Shown here: positions 1 through 11,660 of the stretch, piece by piece
Layout of the letters: the number at the start of each line of letters is the position of its first letter
How positions within the stretch are numbered: the first letter of the stretch is position 1
The notes under the pieces: model-generated
Told to the model about the DNA's origin: nothing
The model's database searches: none
The model's input: the letters and a program-made list of their open reading frames with translations, nothing else
Assembly: GCF_003265705.1 (NCBI RefSeq)
Contig: NW_020312904.1
Coordinates: 1,316,844-1,380,843, forward strand
Length of the DNA: 64,000 bases
Reading direction: 5' to 3'
Source of the DNA: Callorhinus ursinus
Taxonomy: Eukaryota; Chordata; Mammalia; Carnivora; Otariidae
Made by a program: the position numbers and the translations under genes

Positions 1-3000
1 AATCTGTTAGAACCCTCTCCTTAGGAATGACACTTTTACTCCACCTGCTGACGTGCATGTCCTCTCTTCGACGTGCCCCGACTTCTGTGCAGACGGGCTA
101 GACGAGGCGGGCACAGGGGCTCGGGGTCCGGCTCCCGAGGGGCCACCCGCCGTCGGATCCTGGCCCGGCGCCAGGCCTCTGCGGCTCAGCCTGCTGTTCG
201 TGCGGTGGGGCCGGCGGCCCACCGATCCCGGAGTGGCAGGGATGTGGGTGGTGCTCCCAGGCCCAGCCCCAGCTCTCCCTGGAAAGATGTCGGCAGACGC
301 AGAGGGACAGGGAGGAGCCTGGGCTGGAGGCCTTGGGGCAGGTTGGTCCAGGGGCCAGACCTCCAGCTTTAAGGTGAGTAAGTCCTGGGGCCCACTGTGC
401 AGCCTGGGGGACCCTCAGTAACTGCACCGTACCGCATCCCTGAAAGAGGCTAAGGGAGGAGAGGGACGCTCTCGCCTTGCACAAAAGTAACTACGTGAGC
501 GGAGGGAGGTGTTCAGATCTGCGTCCGGGATGTCCACGGATATCGAATAATCGCGCGACGCACTCTAAATAGGTGACAATTTTGTTTGTTAACCGTACCT
601 CAGTAGAGCTGGAAAAATAATCATAATAAAAGCTTTTCAAACCCTGACTGACAGAAATGACCTTGAGACGCTCTTGTTTGCTAACGGGTCCCCTGGGGCT
701 ACCTCCTCACTCCTGTTCCCTGGGGTGGGGGCCCACGGGGTGCCCCTCCCCGCGGCTGGAGAAAGCGTGCGTCCGATGAAAACCGTCTCTGGACAGTCCT
801 TCCCGGCAGCCTGGGGGCCCCCTGCTCCGTCGGCTGGTGTTTGTCAAACCCTCAAACTTCACTGACTTTAAAGGCAGAGACCTGGGTCCTGCACACGGGA
901 GCCAGCCTAGAGACGTCAGCGCCGAAGATCCTGCTGGCTGAGGACGTGGTCTGGCACGCCGTGGCACACACACCGCCGGCACCCCGCAAGGAGCCCACCC
1001 CCACCCAGGGCAGCCACTCCCTCGCGGCTTCTTGCGGGGACAGAGGTGACCAGGTCACTTCTTCAGGGATTCGAGTTTGTCTTCCTGGTTCACTCAACTC
1101 CATCCCACATCCTTCACTCCTTCCTTCACTCAGGCCACCCCAGGCACATCGGCTGACTGTCCGTGCCCCCAGACCCACCCGCTAACACCCCAACCCGCAG
1201 AGTGAGGGCGTGAGGTGGCAGGGCCCCTGGGGGGTGAGGGGGTTGTGAGGCTGGAGCCTGCGGTGGGATCCGAGCCTCCGTCAGTGACCCTGACACCTGC
1301 CTCCCCGTCACCGGGTGCGGACACACTGAGGAGCGCCTGGAGGACGGGCCTCACAGACCGGCCCCTGCTGGTGCCTGCCCCTTGCGCCCCAGCCTCCAGC
1401 GCAGGAGACATAGGTGTCCGGGTGTTGGGTCACCACGGTCCAAGCTGAGACCTGAGCTGAGTGCCGACCCCGGGTTGTCAAGGGCGGTGCCACTCCCGCC
1501 CTTTATTCTGGAAAATGGGTACACGCTTCCCTTTCGGCCGTTCAGACCCCCATCGGCCCATCCCCGCTCAGGCCGGCCCAGGCTGCGGCCCACCTGACAG
1601 GTCACTTCACAGGGGAACCCCCTCCAGACACGGAGGGAAGCAGAGGACAACACGCAGGCCCTTTGGTGTCGGGCTGGGGACGTGGAGGCGGTACAAGGGG
1701 TGACGTCCAGCTCTCAGCCCCGCTGCCCCTGGGCTGAGCTCCAAGACTGGGGCTCCGTGAATCCCCTGTGGGCACGGGAGACCCCCCATTACCTGAGCTG
1801 CCAGCCAGCTCCCTGGGGGTCCGGCCATCACCCGCTGGAAGCTCCTCCTGTGCCCAGGTGAGTTGGGTATAGTTGCAGCTCAGCTCTGGCAGAGGAAGGT
1901 TCTAGATACAGGCCCAGGTGTAGCAGGGGATGATCAGGTGCTCTCATGCGTGTGAGGGTGCAGAGCGTCAGGACCCCACAGGGGCCGGGATCTGGGGCTG
2001 GGGACACAGGGAGGGGAGGCTGGGCAGGTTAGAGAGGGTGACCTCCCAAGCACCCCGCAGGACACATCACCCCCCACCGAGGCCGGCGCTGGGCCCATCC
2101 CTAGGAACGGATAGCACAAGCTTGGGACTCCCGAGGTCGCAGCACCCACGTCCCCAAACACCTGTTCTTCACTTTGCAAAGTGTGGGACTTTGCCAAAAA
2201 GAGGTTGCATTGCCCCAACCAGATGGCTTCAACAAGACCTGCGTGCAGCACCGCTAACCAAGAACCAGAGTGGCCCACACCACCCGCCCTGCGTACCGGA
2301 TGCACTTGAATGGGGCTTTGCCGGGAAAGAGAGAAAGACAGGACCCCTGCGTTGAAGGGCCTCTGAGACCCGCTCCCAGCGCGGGTGTCCTTCTCCCGCT
2401 CCGGCTTGGATGTGATGCTCCAGCCGAAATGGCCTGGGCGACGTCCCCCCGTGGAGTGGACGGAGGCCCCTTGGTCTGCTCCACGGGCTCCTCAGAAATG
2501 GCAGGACTGAGCTTGCTGGCAGCGGAGGGGGACGGGGCCAGGACCACAGGGGACACGCCGGCGGGGGGCGGGGAAGGGCAGCTTGGGGTGGGAGCCCACA
2601 GAAATAAAAGCTATGTGTTCAGGTCTCTCCAAAGCCCAAAATAAATGGAAAAGCAGAGCTGCCTCTGGGCTGGGACGGTGGTGATCGATGGGGACACTCG
2701 GCACCATCAATCTCCAGGGGAGCAGGGGGCTGCCGTGGGGGAGCTGCAAGGGAAACGGGCCGGAATTGGATCTTCCGGTGGTGTTGACTTCTGACCAAAG
2801 AAGCAAACAGCTGCGAACGTCTGACAGGATGCGAGGACGGGAGTGGTGGGTCTCTCCACGGCTTAAGCGAAATAAATAACTCCTGCTTTCTTGCGGTTAC
2901 CCTGGCGCCCATCTGAGGTGGGATCACATCGTCAGGGGAACAAGGGGGGGGTCTGTGCAGACCCCCCCGTCCCCCGAGAGGCACCCACTCCTTCCTTTCT

Positions 3001-3479
3001 GGCTGGCCCCGCTGGGCGCCTGCCACAGAGAACACGTGTCCAGATTCTGGGTCCTCAGAGGACCGGGGGTGTGGGGGGACCCACCTGCCGTCTGCCCCCG
3101 CCGCTGCAGCACTTGGCAGGCAGGCAGGTAGAAGGAGGGCCTCCTGAGGAGGGGTGAACAAAGAACAAGGCAGGGCCGTCCCTCGGCGGGAATAGGGCCT
3201 GGGAGGCCGAGCCTCTCACACGTGTGCCCACATGCACACGTGCACACAGGTACACATACGAGAACTCATGTCGCGTGTGCATGCACAAATATGCACACCT
3301 GTGTGGGCACACATGAACGCAGGCGGGTGCTGACCACAGAGGGACCAGCTGCCGCGACCTGTTTCCACAGAGGCTCTTACCCCCACGGCGGGCGGAGTGA
3401 AGAGGTCCAGTCTCGAGGCTGAGTGTGAAGCCCGTGAGAAGATGCGGCCACAGGCTGACACGTGAGAACCGTGGCGGCA
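1..3479. other. GC-rich unique DNA, no gene seen
   Basis: No recognisable protein, RNA gene or young repeat. Open frames of 60-180 codons occur on both strands but overlap each other and have proline/arginine/glycine-rich composition typical of chance frames in GC-rich DNA. A short AT-rich patch at about 540-660 contrasts with its surroundings and shows no repeat similarity that I recognise. A CA/GT-mixed low-complexity patch lies near 3222-3310. Confidence 0.6.
3222..3312. repeat. Degenerate CA/TG-rich simple repeat
   Basis: Alternating purine-pyrimidine dinucleotides (CACACG, TGCACAC, GTGTGC) broken by frequent substitutions. It reads as a decayed dinucleotide microsatellite. Chance histidine/threonine/cysteine-rich frames on both strands come from it. 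Confidence 0.6.
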
Positions 3480-3718
3480 AGGGCCCACTTACAACAGCAA
3501 AGGAGAAAAATCACCCGTGTGCACGTTTAACAGGAAATGGGCGAGACTCGTATGAGGACAACTCCGAGGCGTTCCTTAAAAACCCACAGTAAATTTGAGC
3601 AAATAGAAATTCACGTGGTCAGGAGACAGCACCACGATGTCGATTCTCCGTTAATAGGTAAATTCAACACAATCAGAATGAAAACCCTAATGGGCTGCTT
3701 TCTCTGGGAACAGTCGAG
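3480..3718 (+). mobile_element. Ancient L1 ORF2 fragment
   Basis: The order of phrases (ACAACAGCAAAGGAG, then CCTTAAAAACCCACAGTAAATT, then AATTCAACACAATCAGAATGAAAACC) follows the part of L1 ORF2 just after the reverse transcriptase domain, where consensus elements read roughly 'aatacctaggaataaa ... ttcaatgcaatccctatcaaaa'. It is heavily mutated, with no usable reading frame and no recognisable ends. Called by eye as an L1M-age remnant. Confidence 0.5.
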
Positions 3719-3719
3719 G

Positions 3720-5040
3720 TTTTGGAGACTTTCCGGAGAAGGTGGAACAGGAAGCAGCAGGGAAAGTGGAGAGCAGGAGCGGCTGGCTCTAGCAGACACG
3801 GAAGCTTCCCATCCCTGTGGTCCTGCAGGGCCGTGGATGCACAGACCAAGGGCCCCAGAAGGAGACCCTTGTCAGGAAGCCTTCCCCTGAGCGTAGCCTG
3901 GCCTCGCCCCCTCCACGGCAGCCCCACCCCTGGACCCTGACGTGTGGCCCTGTCTCCCTGTGCCTGGCTGGACAGACACGTGGACGGCTGAGGCCACCGG
4001 AGAATGCACCACGGGCTCCCAGGCAGGAAGCTTCAGGAACGGGCCGCCTTCAGCCTCTGCCATGCCCCACCTCCACGACCTGCATCAAGTGACGCCCTTC
4101 TCTCTTCCCAGTGCCACGGGGCTGTTCCCAGCGGCCGACGGCTGTGAGGCCCTGCCGGGTGGACAGGAGAGCTCCTTCTTCGCCCCACGGTGCTGAGATG
4201 CTCAGTCGTGGGGCTGGGACCCGCTGGAGCGGTCTGGGCCCCCACACCATGCGGGTTGCAGCAACCCCAGACTGCAGTGCAGACACCGTGCGGAGAGGAC
4301 CAGGCTGGGCAGGCAAGCGATGGGCCGACAAGAGGTCAGCCAAGTCTGGGCGGCGAGGACCAGCGCGGCCAACAGAATCCTGGAACGGAGAGCAGAGGCC
4401 AATCAGTTGTTCCTGTTGTTCCTACACAACAAAACGTTATTCACATTTTCTAAACCTAAACCGGGGCAGATGGCCGGGGCGGGGGAGGGGCAGAGAAATC
4501 AGTGGGCACTGCGAACGCAGGACGGAGGAATTGCGAGCCGCCCCTCAGTCGCAGGAGCCGGTGCGGGGCCCTCTGGATGCTGTGATCAGAACAGGTGCAC
4601 CCCCCTCCTGCTGCTTCCCCACGAGGATAAGCCTCTGCTGGTCTGGGGTGTGCCTTCTTCACCCTGGACCTTGTCCATGGGGTCCCTGGGCTCCCCCTCA
4701 GGAGCATGGTCTTCCTGAAGACCTCGTGGGACCAAACGCTGGCGCGGCCACGGGCAAGTCCATGACCCTGAGTCACACTCCATCAGGCCACCACTGGCCT
4801 CCGGGGCGTGTAGGCCGAGGACCGAGGGCCCCCCCGTCCAGGGGAGACACGCCACGCAGCGGCAGGCAACGGGGCCATTCTCAAGTGCACAATGCCGTGG
4901 TCTTTACTGCGGCCACAGGCTGCGCCCCCTCACCTCTACCTGTTCCAAAACATGCCCATCCCCTGAAGGAAACCCCACAGCCACGCACCACCTCCCCCAC
5001 CCCCAGCCCTGGAAACCCGCACCTGTCTTTAAGGATTATT
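3720..5040. other. GC-rich unique DNA, no gene seen
   Basis: The longest frame in this part of the window (4111-5046, plus strand, 311 codons) lies here. It has no recognisable domain, low-complexity proline/arginine composition and overlapping open frames on both strands, so I treat it as chance. No repeat family was recognised. Confidence 0.55.
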
Positions 5041-5044
5041 CTGT

Positions 5045-5548
5045 GACTACGGACTTCATAGAAAGGGGACAATACCATATGTGGACTTCGGTAACGGGCT
5101 TCGTGCACTTGCACCCTGTTCTGGGGCTCATCCACAACGTAGACGGCGCCCATGCTTCCTTTGTCTTTTTGCTGAAAACTGTTGTGGCCTGGGGATACGT
5201 CACCACCCCCCCATTCCAGATGGGATTACACCGTTACATCCTGATACATTCGTCCATTTTTATTGGCATCCTCTGTCAGTTAGGAGAATGGTCCCTAATA
5301 GGGGTTTAATCCCATCGATGCCTCTGAATCCACAAGGCTGGTCGTCAACCCCTGGACACGTTGGCTTCATGTTTTACTATTGCAAATAAGACAGACATGA
5401 ACATCTATGGAGCAAATCCTCTGCATCTAGATTTATATGTATTTTAGGAAAAAATCCTAGAAATGAAATTTCTAGGTCCAATTATGTCCATTCAAAGACT
5501 TTTTTCAAAGGGACTTGCTAAATTGGCCCCTGGAACCTGGAGGAACCA
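5045..5548 (-). mobile_element. Ancient L1 3'-end fragment (L1M-like)
   Basis: Read on the plus strand, it carries the order of landmarks of an antisense L1 3' region: a 'catatgtggacttcggtaac' segment, 'acattcgtccatttttattgg', 'tactattgcaaataag ... gaacatctatgg', 'ctagaaatgaaatttctagg' and 'aaagacttttttcaaaggga'. These match remembered L1M ORF2 tail/3' UTR phrases in reverse orientation. It is strongly diverged, so it long predates the young L1 copies of this window. Confidence 0.65.
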
Positions 5549-5779
5549 GTTTGGGCTTCCCCTGATGCAGGACGTTTTTAGCTCTGGGCAGCTTTACAAC
5601 AGTCAGCAGTGTGGTCCGCGGGGAGGAGCGGGGACAGAGCGCGTGTGTTCCGCCAGCCACTGGCCCCCGCAGCAGGTGCAGGCTCGGGGAGACGCAGCCG
5701 GAGGGAAGTCAGGATTCACACATCTGGATTCGCATATCTGAGAAACCCGGCGGCTGGGTCCCCGCAGCAAGGCGCTGGT

Positions 5780-5945
5780 CATCACCTGTGAGCCCTGGTC
5801 CAGTCTCCTCGCTTTCTGATCTGCAGGCTCATCGGTACAATGGGCGGAGGACTCCTGCCATGTCCAATCGGTGGCGCCATGACCGTGGAGAAACGGTGTG
5901 GGCGCACTCTGTAAACTGTGAGGGACTGAAGTAATTAAAGTAGGA
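5780..5945 (-). mobile_element. Possible MIR-family SINE remnant
   Basis: The segment 'cactctgtaaactgtgaggg' near 5908 and the preceding 'ggtccagtctcctcgctttctgatctgcaggctc' resemble an antisense MIR/MIRb, whose reverse complement ends in a comparable 'ctgtaaactgtaaag' phrase. Weak match, no ends visible. Confidence 0.35.
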
Positions 5946-6080
5946 GACGGAGACCCTCCTCCTCAGGTCGGCGCCCTCAGAGCTCGGCCGGGTCCCCCTG
6001 CTCGGAGGGAACCACGCCTCCTCACGTACAGCTGAGAGCCTGAGCCTGGGGCCACCTTGACTGCGCCCCCCCAGGCGGGA

Positions 6081-6758
6081 TGCACAGACTATATTCTTTT
6101 TTTTTTTTTAATTTTTTTATTGTTATGTTAATCACCATACATTACATCATTAGTTTTTGGTGCAGTGTTCCATGATTCATTGTTTGTGCATAACACCCAG
6201 TGCTCCACGCAGAACGTGCCCTCCTCAATACCCATCACCAGGCTAACCCATCCCCCCACCCCCCTCCCCTCTAGAACCCTCAGTTTGTTTTTCAGAGTCC
6301 ATCGTCTCTCATGGTTCGTCTCCCCCTCTGACATACTCCCCTTTTCTTCCTCTCCTGTTATCTTCTTCTTTTCCTTTTTTCTTATAATATGTTGCGTTAT
6401 TTGTTTCAGAAGTACAGATCTGTGATTCAACAGTCTTGTACAATTCACAGCGCTCACCGTAGCACATACCCTCCCCAATGTCCATCACCCAGCCACCCCA
6501 TCCCNNNNNNNNNNNNNNNNNNNNNNNNNNNNNNNNNNNNNNNNNNNNNNNNNNNNNNNNNNNNNNNNNNNNNNNNNNNNNNNNNNNNNNNNNNNNNNNN
6601 NNNNCTGATTGACTTATTTCACTCAGCATAACACCCTCCAGTTCCATCCACATCGTTGCAAATGGCAAGATCTCATTCCTTTGGATGGCTGCATAATATT
6701 CCATTGTGTATATATACCACCTCTTCTTTATCCATTCATCTGCACAGACTATATTCTT
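6081..6758 (-). mobile_element. Young 5'-truncated LINE-1 with perfect target-site duplication
   Basis: An insertion of about 640 bp in minus orientation, flanked by an exact 18-bp direct repeat (TGCACAGACTATATTCTT at 6081-6098 and 6741-6758). The plus strand starts with a T-run (the poly(A) tail in reverse), then the L1 3' UTR, then the C-terminal end of ORF2 (residues MEYYAAIQRNEILPF near 6704). It is nearly identical by eye to 12190-12830 of the full-length L1, so it is a product of the same recently active family. Truncation 5' to the ORF2 C-terminus is the usual outcome of incomplete reverse transcription. A 100-N assembly gap removes the ORF2 stop region. Not capable of coding for an active element. 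Confidence 0.93.
6505..6604. other. Assembly gap (100 N)
   Basis: Exactly 100 N, a conventional placeholder length. Aligning by eye with the full-length L1, the bases either side correspond to 12606 and 12698, so the missing sequence should be about 91 bp. It would contain the C-rich tract and the end of L1 ORF2. Confidence 0.9.
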
Positions 6759-6759
6759 A

Positions 6760-8772
6760 ACGCCCTTCTGTGCCGCAGGGAAATGGGGATTGTCATGGGT
6801 TCCCGTCCTTACCCTGGACTCAGTCCTGGGAGCACAGGGTCACAGGGAAGCCGGACCTGATCGTGGGGGGCTGAGTTGCAGGGAGCCCATCCGTGAGCAG
6901 ACGCAGCTGGTGCGCAGAATCCCGGAGGCGGCGGTCTGGTCTAGAAGACGCACTGATTTTTATTAGTGAGCATGCGCAGAGACAGAGACAGAGATCTCAG
7001 AGGCTCCTTCTCTACTCTCAGGGAGAGACCGTGTCTCTTGGCTGTGTTGACCCCACGCCCCTCACGGGATGACCGCAGGTCCTTGGATCCTCAGGGTTGG
7101 GTGGGAGCCCGGCCCCAGCTGCCGTCTGTTTCCTTGGGCCACTGGGTTCCAATGAGGGCCTCCCAGGGGCCACAGCCATGGGGGATCTTCGCTCTGAGAC
7201 GCTGATTCACAAGAACTGACAGCGAGGGGCTATCCTCTATCGCCTGCCTCTGCCTGGGTTCTGATGGCCCCGCTGACCAGGGGAGGGGCCTCTGCAGCAA
7301 CCCCTCCGACCCCACTGCTTCCTGATGGCGGGACCCTCACTCTGCTCCCACCCTCCCTGCTGGCAAACTGGCTAATTCTGTCCTCAGCTTAGGCCTTTTG
7401 TGGGGACCCCAATGCGCAATTCAGCCAACAGTGTCCAAGGCATCCCAACCTCAGGCCCCCGGGGGGACGGGGGCCCGCCCCACAGCTCTGGGGCCTGTGC
7501 ATGCTGCAAGCCCACGCAGACCACGACCCGCTGTCCCCTAGTCCCACCCGAGTGGGGCGCCCTGTGTCAGACCAGCGTGGCCAGGGACAGAGCCAGGCTG
7601 CACCCCACGCCCTCCAGAGCCCTGCCCTAGGGGTGGGCAGTTCGCAGGGGAGAGGAAACGAGAGAAGAACTGTGAGAAACAGAGCAAGGCTTGGTCGTAT
7701 GCATCCATCTGCACCTCTGCTCGCCCAGCATGCAGATAGTAGGAGCCGAGCACTGGGGAGAGCACCCGGTCTGAGCTATCGACCGCCACTCAGGGCTCAG
7801 GACGGCCCACGGGGTCTTGCCGAGCAGCCCTTCCTTCGGCATCCCTGGAAGAACCAGGGCATCCCCGCGCAGTCCTCCAGCTGCCCAGGAGCCTGGAGCG
7901 CCCCCCGCGGCCTCATTCGTTAGACTCGGCCCCCCGAGAGGGCTAATGAGAAGGGAGACAGGGTGTGGTGATGGAGACCCCTCAGCCGGAGACGCGGTGT
8001 TGGGGGGAGCCAGCGCCCCAACAGGAAGGCCCTCGGGGGCGGGGTAGCACCCCTGAGCCCACAGAAGGCGCCAGCGCCCCTCTTCTGATGTTTATTTTTA
8101 CGCTGGTATCAACTACCTCAAAGCTCATCCAAAGTCATCAGTCTCTGCTTAGAATTGCCCTAAATGAGCTCCCTTCCCAGCAGGGGCAGCGCTGCGCGCC
8201 CGGGAGGGGTCTGTTAATCACCGCTAACAGCCCAACGCTCAGGCCTCCCAGAGACGCTTCCAGAATGAGCGGCAGGTGGGAGGCAGGACACCCAGGACGG
8301 GGGAAGAGGGGATGGGGCAGAGGAAGGAAACAATGCGGGTTTAACCAACAGCCCAGCAGCATGTCTCGGATGCCGCCCCCCGGCCCCCCCACTCCCACGA
8401 CCCGCGCAGGGGTCTGAGCGCACTGCCACCCCAGAGGCCGCAGACCGCGCAGCAGAGCCGGACCAAGCATCCCTTTCTGGGGTCTCGGCCAACAGAGCAG
8501 GCAGGCCGCCCCGTCCCCTACAGGGACACGGGCCGGGGACAGACCCTCGCTGGGAGGCCTGCCGAGAAGCTCAGCAAGAGGCCGGTGTGCAGAAGTGACG
8601 GGGATCCCCGTGGGGGGCAGCCCCCGAGCATGGTGGGCCGCTCAGGCCTGCATGCGGTGCTCAGAGGGCAGGAGTGCGTGATGCCATGGCAGAGATGCTG
8701 ACTCCCGGGCCTCACCCCTGCAGCCGGCTGCAGGGATCCAGGAACCTGCAATTTGGCGAGGCCCTGGGGCCG
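6760..8772. other. GC-rich unique DNA, no gene seen
   Basis: No repeat family or coding region recognised. Overlapping chance frames on both strands reach 150 codons with no domain signature. Confidence 0.55.
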
Positions 8773-9185
8773 CTCTAACAAATGACCGCCAACAAGGGCC
8801 TGACAACCACAGACGCAGACCCTCCCGCAAGTTCTGGAGGCCGGGAGCCAGAAATCACCGTGTCAGCAGGGCCCTGTTCCTTGGTGGGTCTGGGGGCGTC
8901 CTGGCCGCCTCTTCCGGCCTCTGGTGGTCCCAGACGGGGCTTGCCCTGCAGCCATGTCCCTCCACTCTCTGCCTCCTCTTCTCTCTGAGTCTTTTCCTCT
9001 CTGTCTCCCATAAGGACACTTGGCATTGATTTAGGCCCCCCCCCCAAATCCAAGATGATCCCATCCTGAGATTCTTAACTTCACTGCATTTGCAAAAGCC
9101 TTTTTCCAAATAAGGTCATGTCACAGGCTCAGGTCGGGACATGAACATAACTTTCGGGGGCCTCCACACACCCCAGGAGCTGAAC
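8773..9185 (-). mobile_element. Ancient MaLR-type LTR (MLT1-like), antisense
   Basis: Plus-strand landmarks in order: 'tctaacaaatgaccgcc', 'agttctggaggccgggagcc', 'tgtcagcagggccctgttcc', 'cttccggcctctggtgg', 'ccataaggacacttgg', 'tgagattcttaacttcactg', 'ccaaataaggtcatgtcaca'. This is the reverse complement of the remembered MLT1 solo-LTR layout and mirrors the plus-strand copy at 38782-39180. MaLR elements are non-autonomous relatives of ERV-L retroviruses. This is a solo LTR with no coding capacity and strong divergence. Confidence 0.75.
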
Positions 9186-9189
9186 GCAG

Positions 9190-9815
9190 AATCACTGATC
9201 CGGGAGTGTCTGTCTCACGGATGAGGTTGGCAGCCTGCCTGCGTGTGGTTACGACAACTTGAAGGCAGAGGGAGCACGAGGGGACAGGTGTGCCGTGGGC
9301 CGGGGCGTGCTGGGCAGGGGCGGCCCTCCCAGACGGACACAGTGATGGGAGCAGGGTCGGGGGCCGGGTGCTGCCCCGGTTCAGTCAGCCAGGGGTGCCT
9401 CCGAGGGAGGTGGTCCGAGGGGAGAAGCATGACCAGGCGAGCCCGTCAAACCAAGGGGCACTTGAGGGGTGGGGCCACCAAGTTCCCATTCACTGAAAGC
9501 AAGAAACAAGGAAAGAAAAAATAAATAAAACTCAAAGCAAGGGAGCCAGCATGGAGGAGGAGTCCAAGCCATGGGTTTCCTGGAAGCCCATGTAGGATCC
9601 CAGGTTACAAGTTTCTCTGGGCACTCTGTGCCCCTGCCAGGTTTGGGGACCAGTGGCCTCTGCCAAAGGGACCATCCTAGGAGGGACTCCTGTCCCTGCC
9701 CAGGCTCTAGCTGGCCCCCCAGCATGACGGCCACGCTCCTGCGTCCTTGCTGCTCACACCACCCTGGACGGCCCGCAAGCAAACGGGGCTGGATCAAAGG
9801 CGGTCACGTCTGAAC
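9190..9815. other. GC-rich unique DNA, no gene seen
   Basis: No recognised repeat or gene. A short A-rich patch occurs at about 9500-9540. Confidence 0.5.
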
Positions 9816-9819
9816 AATC

Positions 9820-10235
9820 CCGATGAGGAGTTCTTCTAACGGTTGTGTACATTCCTGATAATTGGCTGATACGTTTTGTCCAAAAGGAAAGGGGTTGAAA
9901 AAGAAAAATCTTCTCTTTAAAGTATTGGGGGGCATAATATCTTTGTTTGTGGAGTGGAATTAATATCTCATTGAGAGCATTTGCTGTTGTGTATCTGTCG
10001 TTCTCAATCTAGCTACAGGAGGTGACCTCCAAATAGAGTTAATTTAATCTGCAGAAATAACCCTGCAATTGACTTTCCCGAAACCGGTATTAGATGAAAG
10101 CTCTGTTCTGCTGGGCCCGCCTGTCATTAACGATTCCCCGTGAAAGTCCTAATGTACAGTGCTTAAAAATCTCCCCTGATGTTGTCAGATTTCATAAACG
10201 CACTCTTTTATTAAGGAATTAGCAACGTGGGCTGC
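9820..10235. promoter_or_regulatory. Candidate conserved non-coding (enhancer-like) island
   Basis: About 400 bp of moderately AT-rich, non-repetitive sequence set in GC-rich DNA. It holds homeodomain-type TAAT cores (TTAATTTAATC at 10039-10049, TCATTAACG near 10124), 'ATTGGCTGAT' near 9859 and balanced composition with no simple repeats. Such islands in gene deserts are often developmental enhancers. This is inference from composition and motifs; conservation cannot be seen from one sequence. Confidence 0.35.
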
Positions 10236-10679
10236 AGGGCTGATGGTGTGCCCGTGGATCCCAGGATCCTGTCCTGAACACACAGGGCTCCCGTGGACCG
10301 AGGCTGTGAGTGGCCAGTGGCAGAGACACCGACACCACCTGCCCACAGGGCATGAAGGATGTGGCGACCCCAAGAGAGCGGAGAGGAGAGAGGACGCCTC
10401 CTCAGAAACCATGGCATGCACATCACTAATCCGGGCTTTGAGCGGCCTTGGGGTAGCAACGATGCAGGGACACCCGCTTCCCTGGGTGTACAGAGAGGAC
10501 ACGCGCTGCCCTCCTCGATCTGAGTCCCAGGTGAGTGCTCACCCCGCCCCGGGTTCAGGGGACTGCACGTATTTGCTGCAGGTTGGTGAGTGCACTCTTC
10601 AGGTTGGGGTGAGGAGCCTACGTCAGAGCTGGCTTTGAAACTCAGCCGCCTCCCTCCCTGCCTCCCCGTCTCTGTACCC

Positions 10680-10790
10680 AGATCCCACATCTATAAGTGG
10701 GCACGTGGTGGTCCCCCCTCACAGGGATGTCAGGATTCACTGAGGCAATGCTGTCAGGATCAGCCCACACTAGACACAGACCTAGAGCGT
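10680..10790 (-). mobile_element. MIR SINE remnant
   Basis: The string of landmarks 'catctataagtgggcac', 'ccctcacagggatgtcaggattcactgagg' and 'cacactag' follows the antisense MIR core ('catctgtaaaatggg ... ctcatagggttgttgtgaggattaaatgag ... gcacatag'). An ancient mammal-wide tRNA-derived SINE, no function implied. Confidence 0.6.
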
Positions 10791-10799
10791 CCTGCGCAT

Positions 10800-11265
10800 G
10801 AGCATGGATTAACATGTTCAGGTTCTCAAAAGGCTTCCTGTAGTTTTCACTTCATGGTACCCTGAAGATGTGTAATGGGGATGGGCTTGTCCAGGGTCCT
10901 GCAGCTCATCAAAGCCTGCGGGGTTCTTGGTATAGTGCCCAGGCCACCCACTAGTTCCCACTCCAGCAGTGTGTTCAAGGGGCAGAGCTCACCCTGAATT
11001 TTGATCTTATCTCCAAAGGAGACTGAGCATCGCTCCCCAGTCACCTAATGGGATGGAAGAAGGTCTCTTGCCTGAATCTTGGAGGTGCATCCACTACAGT
11101 CCACACTATCGGTAGCACAGTAACAGTAGAATTTTACTATTTTGGAAGATATTTTGCTATTAACTTTATATTTAATATCAACATTAAACATCTTGTAACT
11201 TGATTTAGCCTTGCTTTGTTATCTAAAATATACTAGAACCTAGCAGACAATCTCAGCTCTAAGGC
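10800..11265. other. Unassigned sequence at a GC-to-AT transition
   Basis: Composition shifts from GC-rich to AT-rich near 11100. No gene or repeat recognised with confidence; the AT-rich end may be eroded LINE sequence. Confidence 0.4.
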
Positions 11266-11269
11266 CAAG

Positions 11270-11660
11270 CAAAGAGCCCTTGGACTTTGCACCAAAGCAC
11301 GAGCCATCAAAGGAAAGACTGGTACAGTGGGCCTCACTAAAATGTAAAATTCTGTTCTATGAAGGTTAAGAGGTTTGAAAATCAAGCTAAACACTGAGAG
11401 AAAATATTTGTAAACAACATATCTGACTCAGAATTAGTAGCTAGAATATATAAAGAACTCTCAAAACTCAACAGTAAAAAATAATGAAGTAATGCATTGA
11501 GAAAATGGGCAAAAGACATTTCAACAAAGATGATATCAAGATGGAGAATCAGCACCTGAAAAATCTCTCCATTTCATTCGCCGTTAGGGAAATGGAAATT
11601 AAAACTATGATATAGTACTACACATCTATCAGGATGGCTGAAAACCAAAGGCCAAATAGA
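11270..11660 (+). mobile_element. Old L1 ORF2 C-terminal fragment
   Basis: Landmarks in order: 'gtaaaattctgttctatgaagg', 'gagagaaaatatttgtaaac', 'tagaatatataaagaactctc', 'aaaatgggcaaaagacatttc', 'gggaaatggaaattaaaac', 'atctatcaggatggctg'. This is the order found in the C-terminal third of L1 ORF2. It is diverged and stop-ridden, older than the insertions to its right. It lies directly before an endonuclease-region fragment in the same orientation, so the order of L1 parts is not that of one intact element: two L1 pieces, or a rearranged one, are joined near 11660. Confidence 0.75.

Noticed and set aside
4111..5046. 311-codon open frame, plus strand
   Set aside because: GC-rich chance frame: low-complexity composition, no domain, overlapping frames on both strands.
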